Assembly (NCBI GenBank): GCA_033980235.1
Contig: CM067070.1
Span: 22,528,199-22,592,198, forward strand
Source of the DNA: Diadema setosum
Lineage: Eukaryota; Echinodermata; Echinoidea; Diadematoida; Diadematidae
Direction: 5' to 3'
Length of the DNA: 64,000 nt
Shown here: one piece after another, positions 46,601 to 56,791 of the stretch
Position numbering within the stretch: position 1 is the stretch's first letter
Layout of the letters: each line of letters begins with the position of its first letter
The notes under the pieces: generated by a model
Seen by the model: only the letters and a program-made list of their open reading frames with translations
The model's database searches: none
Told to the model about the DNA's origin: nothing
Made by a program: the position numbers and the translations under genes

Positions 46601-46700
46601 AATCTGTTTTAAAATGAGAAATCTAAAAACAGAGTAAAACAAAACTTGGATATCTCAACCATTTCAAAATCAATTTTTAATCGAATAAGCTTTGAATTCA
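43651..46700. repeat. Family G copy split by the 2.8-kb element
   Basis: 43,651-43,697 (aagggatggtatagtatag, gtgaggattcagctttt) and 46,514-46,700 (gaaaccactatataata, ttctaagaggaattc) align to one continuous copy at 13,502-13,640. Comparison with that uninterrupted copy defines the insertion point. Confidence 0.7.
43698..46513. mobile_element. 2.8-kb non-autonomous TIR element with repeated GTAACGTCAGTTAC
   Basis: Ends GGGCAATTCCACGGTA and its inverse (TACCGTGGAATTGCCC, with the terminal A offset by one), flanked by TTTT on both sides (43,694-43,697 and 46,514-46,517), consistent with a 4-bp target duplication. An uninterrupted copy of the host repeat at 13.5 kb confirms the boundaries. No frame exceeds 78 codons, so there is no transposase. 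Inside are eight copies (seven exact) of GTAACGTCAGTTAC, all in one orientation, at 44,057, 44,224, 44,259, 45,890 (one mismatch), 45,904, 46,116, 46,310 and 46,487. The last abuts the right TIR. It lies in the large intron of gene B, about 100 bp upstream of the acceptor. Superfamily not assigned. Confidence 0.78.
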
Positions 46701-46706
46701 TCTAGA

Positions 46707-47209
46707 ATTAGAGAAGCACTCTGAGAGCGCAGACCTCCACCAAGCAGCTAATTTCCACCGATGATCTTGTTCTCCCATAGAGATCGGTGATTTCCACCAC
46801 CCATATGTATAGTATGCTGAAAATCGTCTGATTTCACGTCTTTTGTTACAATATGTATGTCATAAACCCTCAGCTGCGTGGCACGCCTCACCCTAGCAGG
46901 AACTAGAGCATGAACTTTGGTGCGCACATGAAAACCTCATAAATGCGCAGCTTGAACTACAAAGTCAAAGGTCAAGGTCAAAGTTCATTGACCCTACCTA
47001 CCAAAATATTGAAAAAAAAATCATAAAAATCATAACAAATTTTGGATCACTACCAAAATTTATCATCTATTCTTTGTGTCATTCTCAACCTTTCCTGCAA
47101 GTTTCATCTGAATCCGTTCACAACTTTTTGAGTTACATGTATTTTGCACACGGACAAACTAACCAATGGTCGTGAAAACATAACCCCCCTTGGCAGCTCA
47201 GGTGAGCTA
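46707..47209 (+). repeat. Dispersed repeat family A, copy 2
   Basis: Collinear with 373-838 ('gagcgcagacctccaccaag', 'ccgatgatcttgttctccc', 'tgcacacggacaaac'). Lies in the gene B intron. Confidence 0.65.
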
Positions 47210-47650
47210 AAAAAACCAACGACAATTTGTGCAAATCTCCACAAATGACATTTGCCTAGATATTACAAATTTACTGCATTCACTCAATCCACTGTCACAT
47301 ATAAAAAAAAATAATAATAATAATGCCTTTTGCAATGCTTAATGGCAGGGGCATTACAAGAAATATAATTTGTGCAAATCTCCGCGATATTTTTTCCTCA
47401 AACTTTCACTGGGGTGGTAATACTACATTCACTCAATCCATATATCAAAATGAACTTGTTCCTTTATGCCTCTTGTGCATGGTAATCATTCATATAAGTA
47501 CCGGTACTTGAAACGTTTCCTCATTGCTGATACCCTTTCCAACTATTTGCAAGTAAAAATGCAGATTCAGCACATCCCAAAATCTGCCAGCCTAGTGAGA
47601 GTTAAAACACTGCGTATAAAGTATAAAAAGATCGCATAACAAGCCGCCAC

Positions 47651-48001
47651 CTGTGGACATTGCCCATCGCGTAACATGACGCTCGGCTCGACGTAGAAAT
47701 GGTGGACCCGGGCATGCTCCCTCAGGGGTTCAGTGTGAGTAAAGGCCAGTCCACAGCGTGCACACATGAAAGGAACGTCTTCCCCCATTACCACCCGCAT
47801 GAGCTTGTTCCCACGGAAGATGGAGATGACTGTGTTTTCGACGCTTTTCTTGGTGGGCTGCCCGCCTCCATACGCCTTTCCCCCGCCCCGCTGATGCTGG
47901 ACTGGAGAATTCCCGTTTGTACTGCCATGGGAGGCATCTCCATTGGTCAGTGGAGAAGCAAGGTGGTCAGATTGCTGAGACGACGCCATGGCATGGACTT
48001 G
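47651..48001 (-). CDS. Poly-C2H2 zinc-finger protein B, N-terminal exon
   Basis: Donor TGTCCACAG|GTGGCG (phase 0, a weaker context) joins in frame to the 43,597 acceptor. The acceptor TTTATCTAG|CAAGTC, also phase 0, sets the other end. An ATG in strong context at 47,989 (GCC ATG G) begins MASSQQSDHLASPL. The exon has a Ser/Gly/Asn-rich lead, then NTVISIFRGNKLMRVV and a lone finger PFMCARCGLAFTHTEPLREH. The match to gene A exon 2 in both the pre-finger segment and the EPLR.HA finger supports this as the partner of the poly-finger exon. If translation starts at 47,989 the protein is 938 aa; if it starts in the putative exon at 53,515-53,613 it is 975 aa. Confidence 0.8.
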
Positions 48002-49039
48002 CTAGATAAATTGCACATGGATGAAAAATAAGCAACTTGTCATTCATGTACGACATACATGTAGGCTAAAGGTGCAATGTACATGGTTGGGTGCAACAGA
48101 CTCATATACTCCATTTGCATAAATAGCACTCACTGTGCTTTTCATTGATTTAGCCCTTACTGTGCTTTGTTTTGACCAATTGCCATGCCTCTTGGAGTGC
48201 TCTCTTGGCCGATTGGCAAAAAGTTTTATGTCTAAAGAAAAAAATCACATTTTACCATGGAACAGAGATCACCTACCCTAATTCCCTTACTCCTATATTA
48301 GTCACCACGGCCTTCCTGCTGGATTGTGGTACATTTCTGCACCTGAGTGGGCACAGCATCTGTACAACTACAGTACAATGTAGGTATATTTCAATGGATT
48401 TATTACTGAGTGCTTAAAATCTTATGGTGCCTTTGCCTGAAAGTCTCACTGAGGAAAATACATACACAAATGTACAGTCAACCTCGCCTTGAAGTCGAAT
48501 CTACAATGAACTGAAGAAATAGCTTCAATTCAGAGAAAATTTGACTTACATATTGTATGAGGGATTTAAATCAATAGAATAAAGAGATAAAGACTTAAAA
48601 AGACCTTTGATTTTGGTGAGTATTCGACTTTTGAATGCAAGGTCGACTTAAGCAAGATTGACTGTAGATCAATAGGCCAACCTTTTAAAATGCAACAATT
48701 GACCAACTTTTTCTTAACCCCTCCCCCCCCCAAAAAAAAAAAAGAGATATGTCACTATGGTGACTGGTATGCCTCCGACATAATGTTTGATGACAGTGAG
48801 TGATGACAGTTTTATCTCATTGGAAAAATATTTGACATGTTTGTCATAATGTGTTGAGTGTTCACTTTCCGTTGACTCCAAAGGTTTAATTGAATGAATG
48901 GCTAAATAAAAGAGAGCAACTAATTTGGGGATTTGAGGACTTTTATTTGACTTTTGACCCTTTTATAAGTTTATGCATTGAGTAATTTTTGAAGGTGTGG
49001 AGAAAAAGTGTAATTTCTGTATTAAATAGTTAATTGCTA
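48002..49039. other. Upstream or intron of gene B; repeats only
   Basis: Contains a pogo-like MITE (48,475-48,664) and C/A homopolymers. No credible exon. Confidence 0.45.
48475..48664. repeat. Pogo-like MITE with TA duplication
   Basis: CAGTCAACCTCGCCTTGAAG on the left and its relative inverted on the right (cgacttaagcaagattgactg). TA flanks both ends (48,473-48,474 and 48,665-48,666). A related fragment is at about 52,320-52,420. Confidence 0.7.
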
Positions 49040-49390
49040 GCAATTTAACCTGGCCTTTGACCCTTGACCTTTGACCCTATGACCATGAAAACAGAAGCAT
49101 GCATAAATACTTGCATAGGGCATATTTTCATACCTTGAGCCACTTCCGAGATATGGAGGAAAAAGTGAAAATTTAGCACTTTCACTTGACTTCTGACCTT
49201 CTGACCTTTGACTTTTTTTAGGCCAAAAACTTCCCAGAGAATCTCTATTGGGTAATAATACAACGTGTATATGTATAATACACCACATTTTAAGAAAAAT
49301 CCTACCAACATTGCATGAATATGAGGGGGAAATGAGATTTTGAGGAGTTTACCTCTACCTTTGACCCCTGACCTCTGACCCAATGACCCA
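49040..49390. repeat. Degenerate tandem repeat rich in TGACCT half-sites, left block
   Basis: Three units of about 150 bp, each ending in runs such as cctttgacccttgacctttg (49,055 on), ttctgaccttctgaccttt and cctttgacccctgacctctg. The pattern resumes at 51,660-52,450 on the far side of the 160-bp array. Confidence 0.6.
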
Positions 49391-49559
49391 AAAATTCCCC
49401 TACAAAATCACTCTCAGTCATTTCATACTATGTTCAATGCAAGGATACCTTGAACCATTTGTGAGATATGGAGAACTAGAACTATCACTAGTGATTAATA
49501 TACCCCCACCCACAACTGAGGGAATTAGCTCAACCAGGATTATTATTTTTTTTTTTTAC

Positions 49560-51520
49560 TTTTTAATGGAAAAAAAAATGTTACCGTGGCAATGCACTGT
49601 TCAACAGTGAATAAATGTATTGCTCACTGTTAGTCACATGTCCCACATCTCAAGTCAAGTGCTCAAAAACTGAGTGAGCAAGAGAAATAAACTGATGATT
49701 TCTATGATTTTCATTGAAAATTGTTACCATGGCAACACAATGTGGACATTAATAAGAAAAAATGAAGTTTGCACAACACAGCTGTCACATGTGCCAAATT
49801 TCAAGGCAAATGCTAAAAGGCTGAGGGACTGAGTTGAATTCACATTATTAGTGTATCATTTTCATTCAAAATACTATCATGGCAACACATTTTCAATACT
49901 GACATTCCGAAGATAATTTTTGCACATAACTAGGTAATGTAGAGGTAACATGTGCCAAATTTGAATCCAAAATGCACTAAAACTGAGATATGGAGAATCG
50001 AAATGTCTGTATGATTTTTATTCAAAACACACTGTTACCATGGCAATACCTTGTTCAACAATGATGAAATATGAAGTTTGCGTATCTCTGTACTATAGTG
50101 GTCGCATGTGCCAAATTTCAAGCCAAATGCTCAAAGACTGAGGGAGTTACCTGAATCCACAGTATTTGTGCATGATTTTCATTCAGAATATGCTGCTACC
50201 ACGGAAACGCATTGACAATAAAAAAAGATTAAGTTTGCACATCTAAGGTACGATAGTGGTCAGGTGTGCCAAATTTCAAGCTAAATGCTTCAAGACTAAG
50301 GGAGTTAGCTAGGCTTTGTACGCTTTTTGGTGAAAAAAAAATGCTGTTACCATGGCAACGCATTGTTCAACACTAATGAAAGACTAAGTTTTCACATCCA
50401 TATGCTATAGTGGTCACATGTGCCAAATTTCAAGATAAATGCTCAGACTGAGGGAGGTAACTGAATCCACAATATTTTTGTATGATTTTCATTCAAAATA
50501 TGCTGTCACCATGGCAATACATTGATCAACAATGGCAAAAGATTAAGTATGCACATCTACATACTATAGTTGACACATGTGCCAAATTTTCAAGCTATGA
50601 AAATGTTCAAAGACTGAGGGAGTTGCCTGAATCCACAATATTTTTGTATGATTTTTAGTGAAAAACTGTTGTTACAATGACAACGTATTGTTCAACACTG
50701 ACAAAAGATTCAGTTTGCACATCTACATTGTATAAAGTGTACTATAGTGGTCACATGTGCAAAATTCCAAGCCAAATGCTCGAAGACTGAGGGAGTTAGC
50801 TGAATCCACAATATTTTTGTATGCTGATGCTTTTTAGTGAAAAAATGCTGTTACCATGGCAATGCATTGTTCAACACTGATAAAAGATTAAGTCTGCACA
50901 TAATATGGTATAGTGGTCACATGCATGTGCCAAATGCTCAAAGACTAAGGGAGTGTACTGAATCCACAATATTTTTGTATGATTTTCATTCAAAATATGC
51001 TGTGATTACCATGGCAACATAATGATCAACAATAACGACAGATGTTTGCACATGATCTACATACAGTAAGTGGTCATGTGTGCCAAATTTCAAGCTAAAT
51101 ACTGCCTTCTGCTCAAAGACTGAGGGAGTTAGCTGAATCCACAATATTTTTGTATTCTTAATTTGTATGCTTTTTAGTAAAAAAAAAAAAAAGAGCTGTT
51201 ACCATGGCAATGCATTGTTCAACACTGACAAAAGATTAAGTCTGCACATAATATGGTACAGTGGTCACATGCATGTGCCAAATGCTCAAAGACTAAGGGA
51301 GTGTACTGAATCCACAATATTTTTGTATGACTTTCATTCAAAATGTTGTTACCATGGCAACGCATTGATCAACAATGACAAAAGAGTGAGTATGCACATA
51401 CTATAGGCCTACCGTACGTACCATAGTGGTCACATGTGCCAATTTTCGAGCTAAATGCTTAAACTAAAGGAGTTAATATATGTTAATCCACACATATTTT
51501 TGTACGATTGGTAAAAAAAA
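49560..51520. repeat. Tandem array of about twelve units of about 160 bp
   Basis: Each unit contains 'gttaccatggcaa(t/c)gcattg(t/a)tcaac', then 'gcacat', 'tagtggtcacatgtgccaaa', 'atgctcaaagactgagggag' and 'gaatccacaatatttttgta'. The ttaccatggcaa motif or a variant recurs near 49,581, 49,723, 49,873, 50,035, 50,196, 50,346, 50,507, 50,672, 50,849, 51,006, 51,198 and 51,349 (spacing 142-192 bp). Short frames through it are repeats of one another, not genes. Confidence 0.88.
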
Positions 51521-51550
51521 AATGTAGTTCGATCCACTATATTTTGCAAC

Positions 51551-51605
51551 CGACCGACCGACCGTCCGACCAACCAGCCGACCGCTCGACCACCTGGCCA
51601 CCCAA
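51551..51605. repeat. (CCGA)n-like short repeat
   Basis: CCGACCGACCGACCGTCCGA followed by degenerate CCAACCAG/CCGA units, marking the right edge of the 160-bp array. Confidence 0.8.
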
Positions 51606-51659
51606 CCTCAGAGTGATTCTTGTATACCCTCGTACACACTATGTGTGGGTGGGGATATA

Positions 51660-52450
51660 AAAAAGTGAAATTTTAGCATCTTCACTTGACCTTTGACCTT
51701 ATAGCCTGAAACTCAATACTAGATAATCTTTATTGGATAGTAGTACCAGTACTAAGTTTCAAGAAAATACCTTTAATTCCTGTTCAGGCATTGCACAGAT
51801 AAGGGGAAATAGTGAAATTTTGAGCACTTGACCTTGGACCTTTGGCCTCTTGCTGATTTTATTTAAAAAAAACAAAAAAAAAAAACTACCTGACTGATTA
51901 ATTGTCCCATATCAGTAAAGTCATCATCGGACCAAATTTGGGGAAATTTACTTCATCAAGTCTTGAGTTATGGTGTAAATGGATAAATTTTAGGATTTGA
52001 CCTTGACTTTTGACCTTTGACCTCCGGCCGACTTCCCTCAAAAAACTAATTCATTGTCCCATGATACATTATCCGTGGACAAAGTTTAGTGAAATTTGCT
52101 TGCACTGTAATACAGTTTTGTATCGCGTTAACAGCTATAGATACAATTTCATGATTTGACCTTGACCTTTGACCTCCAGCTGATTACACCCAAAATGTAA
52201 AATTTAAGTTATTGCCCAATCATAACGAATGTGACCTGGACCAAGTTTGTTAAAATCCCACTCAAAGTTACTCAAGTTATCGCGTAAAAAATGGGGACAG
52301 AATTGTACATACAGGTAAGTAGAATTTATTTGGACTGAAGAATAGCTTTTAACTTAGAGAAATTTGACTTCTTTAAGTGAAAGAATAAAATCAATAGAAT
52401 GTAGTAAAAAGAGGTGTTAACCATGGATATGACCTTTGACCTATGACCAC
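51660..52450. repeat. Degenerate tandem repeat with DR1-type half-sites, right block
   Basis: About five units of 150-270 bp. The exact 13-mer TGACCTTTGACCT occurs at 51,687, 52,011, 52,163 and 52,430, along with looser variants. TGACCT-T-TGACCT is the inverted reading of AGGTCA-A-AGGTCA, a direct repeat spaced by one base. Confidence 0.7.
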
Positions 52451-52531
52451 AATTAAACAAAATGATTTAAACTTTTAATTTTTCTAAAAATAAAAAGAAA
52501 TGAAAGAAAAAATTACAGGGAAAACATGAGG

Positions 52532-52632
52532 CCCCCCCCCCCCCTTAATTTTTGATAGTAGGTCCTATACGCTAGACCCTAGTGGCACACCAGAAAATTT
52601 GCTCTGAAGACCTTATGGGGGGGGGGGGGGGG
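52532..52632. repeat. Poly(C)13 ... poly(G)16 inverted pair
   Basis: C run at 52,532-52,544 and G run at 52,617-52,632, separated by 72 bp. They could pair as a GC stem or form i-motif/G-quadruplex structures. Confidence 0.9.
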
Positions 52633-53514
52633 CTTACTGTCAGTTGATTATATGAAAACCGGAAGTTGCACTTGCGCCCCACCCCTTTACAGACAAAATT
52701 CCTGGTACGCCCCTGATTATTTCAATCATTAACTTTTGCCAGCCTTTAGTTTTAGGGAAACAAATCTGGAAATCTGTCTGTCCGGAGGTAATCTTTTGTT
52801 TGTTTGTTTTTCAATTTTGCTTTGTAATGTTAGATGTGTTTCTTTCTTTTCTTTTCTTTCTTTCATTTTTTTTCTTCCTTTTTTTTTTTTTTTTTTTTTT
52901 TCATTCCTCCTCCGTCCGGAGTCGAGAGGACTCCATGAAGCCACACGTGTAACAGTTAGACAATTATATTTGCAGTAAATCATCCCTGATGCAACGGCTG
53001 GCGCTGGCGACGGGATCGGGAAACTGTGCTCCTTACCACCTCAGAGAGTCATTTTGGATAATTACAGCGTGTAGCACCCCCATTGGCATTGCACTGGCTA
53101 CCCTAACACGTTACTGTTTTTTGTTTTTGTTTTTGTTTTTTTTTTGGCATTCTTCAATCCGCCGAAAATTGTAACATTTAAAGGACGAGCAAGTTGTACA
53201 GTAAGTTTATTATTGAAATAGCGCTATCAGCCTAGAAATCTGTAATAAGCGAGGTTTAGACCTCGCTAAAAAATGAGGTACATAATCATAACAAATGGAC
53301 AGAGCTAGAAGAACCCGTCATATTTTTATTCCGTGAAGCCAGACGCAGTCTCCGCGGAACACCCGACAGGCATGATAAGAGTCACACCGATCTAACAAGT
53401 TAGTGATTACAAAGTGTATCAAGCCAGTACTTAACAAGCACCCAAGGTACAATAATACGCCAGCGGTAGACTGTACCAAACAGGAGAAAGGTGAAGAAGT
53501 TCTAGTTCTCTTAC
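52633..53514. other. Intergenic or intronic, low-complexity tracts, no gene
   Basis: Contains a pyrimidine/poly(T) tract (about 52,840-52,902) and another near 53,117-53,146. Frames here read through low complexity. Unit-type repeats end at about 52,450. Confidence 0.4.
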
Positions 53515-53613
53515 CTGTGATTTAAGGCCGTTTTGAAGAACATACCAGGCCTTCCGATCTTCAGAATTGACACAGAGCGAACTACACGATACCATACCGT
53601 GCTTTATCGGCAT
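53515..53613 (-). CDS. Putative first exon of zinc-finger gene B
   Basis: 33 codons from ATG (MPIKHGMVSCSSLC...) to a strong donor AAATCACAG|GTAAGA in phase 0. This joins in frame to the 48,001 acceptor, where the frame is open from the splice site through to the ATG at 47,989. Composition is plausible but has no known motif. The first ATG is in a weak context; the next in-frame ATG (GGT ATG G) is better. The alternative is a 5' UTR exon. The intron would be 5.5 kb and contain the whole 160-bp array. Confidence 0.4.
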
Positions 53614-54155
53614 CAATTCGGATGATGTGAAGAGCCTTATCTAGTAGAGTGTCGTGTGCTATAACTCTTTGGTACCGTGTGCAGAGAACCAACAACTGGA
53701 ATGGAAACTCTCCAACATCATGGCAGCAGAGGGCGTATTAATTTCTCTTACTCCGTTATTTTCGCGAGGGTTTAATTTTCGCGAATTTCGCCAATGACTG
53801 TTGGGCTGCGAATTTAGCAATGCGCGAAAGCATTCTTATCGAACAGGCATTAGTGCATCAGTGATAGCCATTATACAAATCGGGCTGGATCACGAAAAAC
53901 AAAATCGTAAATAAGTCTGCGAAATCCTCGGTTGCAAAAATATCTCTACAAAAGGCTGCGCGAAGAGTTGAGGAGCGCACACGATACCGTGGAGTGGTTC
54001 GGTTCACAGAACTCGAGTTCTGTGGTTCGGATGCGGAGTCTTATTTAGTGTCGTGCGCTATACTCTTTGGTGCCGTGTGCAGAAGACCAACAACCACTGA
54101 TCAACAACTAGAATAGAAACTATCCAGCTTTAGGACAGTAGAGGGAGTAGCTTTT
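53579..54155. repeat. Direct duplication around the putative gene B 5' end
   Basis: 53,579-53,745 and 53,966-54,155 share 'cacgatacc', 'tagtgtcgtg(t/c)gctat', 'ctctttggt(a/g)ccgtgtgcag', 'accaacaac' and 'agaatagaaact'-type segments in order, about 400 bp apart. The distal unit also carries a perfect 20-bp palindrome CACAGAACTCGAGTTCTGTG (54,005-54,024). Confidence 0.65.
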
Positions 54156-54208
54156 TAACCAACTACGGCACTGCTCAAGAAACTAGGCTGCGAGGCTGCT
54201 CGCGTGTG

Positions 54209-54386
54209 TCTTCTCTTCTCTTCTCTTCTCTTCTCTTCTCTTCTCTTCTCTTCTCTTCTCTTCTCTTCTCTTCTCTTTTCTTCTCTTCTATTCTCTCCTC
54301 TCCTCTCCTCTCCTCTCCTCTCCTCTCCTCTCCTCTCCTCTCCTCTCCTCTTCTCTCCTCTTCTCTTCTCTTCTCTTCTTCTCTTG
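54209..54386. repeat. (TTCTC)n(TCCTC)n(TTCTC)n pyrimidine microsatellite
   Basis: About 178 bp of pentanucleotide repeat in three homogenised blocks. Both-strand frames of 71-88 codons here are artefacts. On the minus strand this is GAGAA/GAGGA repeat. Confidence 0.95.
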
Positions 54387-56706
54387 CAGGAAAAGTTAAT
54401 AATGCACAAAAAAAGAGATGATTCAATTTTTGTAGTGATGCGGACTTTACGGATTTTTTTGGGATTCTAAATATCTTTTTGCTAATAGGGTCAATGAATT
54501 TGGGCCAGAGTTCAATCTGCGCATATTTGAGGTTTGCCTACGCACTCTAAATAGTGCTGTAGGCTCCGCGTAGCTAAAAGCTGATGACGTACACAAAAGG
54601 CTTTTATTACTTGAATTGGAAATTTTCAACAGAATACAGACATACTACTACGTACCATTTATCAAAAAAAATAAAGATATAAAATTACTTTTCTATTACC
54701 AATTAAAAAAAAAAAAAAAACTCCTTTAATCTAGCAGATGAAGTAATGTGAGAGTCTGGTAATTAAGACTAATTATATGTGATCTTGACCCTGACCCGCA
54801 TCTATCCCATAATGTACTGCTACATGTGGCTATGCAGTGAGTGTCCTAGAACTAGGGTCACAGCGATGATGCAGTCTTGTCATCAGTTCCTCATGATGCT
54901 CTTCAGATTGAGGCGGATTTCACCCTCATAAGAAAGAGATTCGAGTCATTGATATGAGTAAGTGTTCATGAATATGATAAACTCTAGCTTTTGATGTGTT
55001 TCATGGTGTTATGCAAGACAATAAAGAAGTTTGGTAGCATTTTTGCAAGCCTCTTTAAACTTATGCACACATGAAAGTTTAACTGTGCCTGCCTTAGAAA
55101 CTCTTTGCTCTACACACACACCTAAGTTTGTGTACATAATGATAGGAGTGTGTGTGTGTGTGTGTGCCAGGCCTGCACTAATGTTAGATGCACAATCACA
55201 GTTGTGTTTTAGAGCACATACCATGTGTAAGACAATGAGAATAATTACTGCAAAGGCAAAGAGTGCAAATTAGGCATGATTTAATTGTGCATCAGGTCAG
55301 ATTGTTATATGGTAGATCTATCCTGACTGCTTGGATGTATACTATGTTCTTTTGCTGTAACTAAGTTAGGTAAAAGGTGATGATGGAAAATTGATGCTAG
55401 TAGTAATCAGACCAAAGATGAATGGTTCAAAAAGCAATGGTGTGCTATTTCAGGCATAATTCACAAGAGCTTAGAGCTGTCACTCAGGCAAGGAGATGCA
55501 GCCTAGCTGTGTCAGAAGATGCAGTGTAGACTAGAGCAGAGTCAAGTTAACGTTCTAGGTTGTTATAGTTTGATGTAACTATATTTCTGGCTTTGTCTAG
55601 AGTAGATACATGTATATATGTGTTCTATATTGGCATTGAGAGGAAAAAGCTAAAGTTGAACAATATGCACTGACATGTGTGTATACACCTCAAGTATTCA
55701 TTGCATTTGTTATGTTTATTGTCACAGCATAATCAGTGCTAGCTGGGTTAAGAACCTGGAGGTTGTCTCCTACCTGTACGTACTCTAGCTGGATTGAGTA
55801 TTTGGATCGGTGAGTTCAAACACAGATAGCAAGTAGTGTATATTGTATTTTTCGTGTGCACATTTACACTTTTGTATGTCATATAACACAACTATGCTGA
55901 GTTGCCGGCTGTCAGTCAGTAAGAAGTGGAACACTTTGATAGTTCAATTCAATGTTATGCTTACTGTTTGTACAAGGTGCAAAGCAAGTGACTGCAAGTA
56001 CACATGATATAGCTACCACTCAGGATCAAACTTTATTAAAGTAGGAGATGGATGTGTATGATATCTAATATGCTGACATGTTTTGTTCTAGTTACTGAGA
56101 ACAATGCTACTACTTGTAAATGACTATATGCAGTGACAGGCATTTTAGCAGTAATTAGCTGCCTATTCATTATCTATTGCATTCAATAGAAATACAGCTG
56201 TATACTGTAACATAGTCTGTCGAAAACATAGTGATGGTTAATCACTTAGAGGGGAAGATTGAGTGATCTATTCCATTGATTGTTTTGGCATGTTTGTATG
56301 TCACTATTTCAAGAAGATTTTGCAGTTCTTCTTAGATATGATCTGAACAGCTCAGGCACTGCTAGAATGTTAGAAGAGTTAAGGCGATGGAAACTTAGTT
56401 GCATTATACACTCCTAAGAGTATGTTTCACATTAATGCATGATATTTTAGCCATCCTACATTGTATATATTGCACTATGCATATGAGAAACATGTGTGTA
56501 ATTTCATATTCCTATCGTGAAAGACTAGGGATGTGATATCAGTCTAGCCTTGAGATAGATATTTGACAGGAAAATTCTATGAGCATTGATACAAACGTAT
56601 GATACAATTGTTTGATAGTTTGCCATCCTGAACAAGTTGTTAAAGGAAAAATGTTGGATTGTTGCTATCCATGATGCTAACCGTGTTTGGATTTGTCTGC
56701 TCTGTT

Positions 56707-56712
56707 TATATA
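56707..56712 (+). promoter_or_regulatory. Candidate TATA box in the LTR
   Basis: TATATA about 155 bp before the LTR end and 79 bp before the AATAAA at 56,786. Position fits an LTR promoter preceding R. Confidence 0.4.
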
Positions 56713-56785
56713 CAGGGGCTGTTTTGGCTGTTTGGTTGTTTGCTCTGTTTTTGACTTGCTTTGATCGGCTGTGGTACGCCGTGGT

Positions 56786-56791
56786 AATAAA
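56786..56791 (+). promoter_or_regulatory. Candidate LTR poly(A) signal
   Basis: AATAAA 71 bp before the LTR end. Another at 55,020 lies deep in U3 and is less likely. One more lies downstream of the PBS near 57,016. Confidence 0.4.

Noticed and set aside
50837..51406. Two frames sharing a long identical stretch ('CCYHGNALFNTDKRLSLHI'-like)
   Set aside because: Protein similarity simply reflects neighbouring units of the 160-bp tandem array.
49560..51520. CRISPR-like array
   Set aside because: Repeats are long, diverged, and lack short conserved direct repeats with unique spacers; the context is an animal genome.
54155..54470. Arg/Glu-rich and Ser/Leu-rich frames of 71-88 codons
   Set aside because: Translations of the (TTCTC)n/(TCCTC)n microsatellite.
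55009..55273. 71- and 80-codon frames repeated at 62,694-62,958
   Set aside because: Located in the two LTRs and spanning a (GT)n tract; they recur only because LTRs are duplicated.
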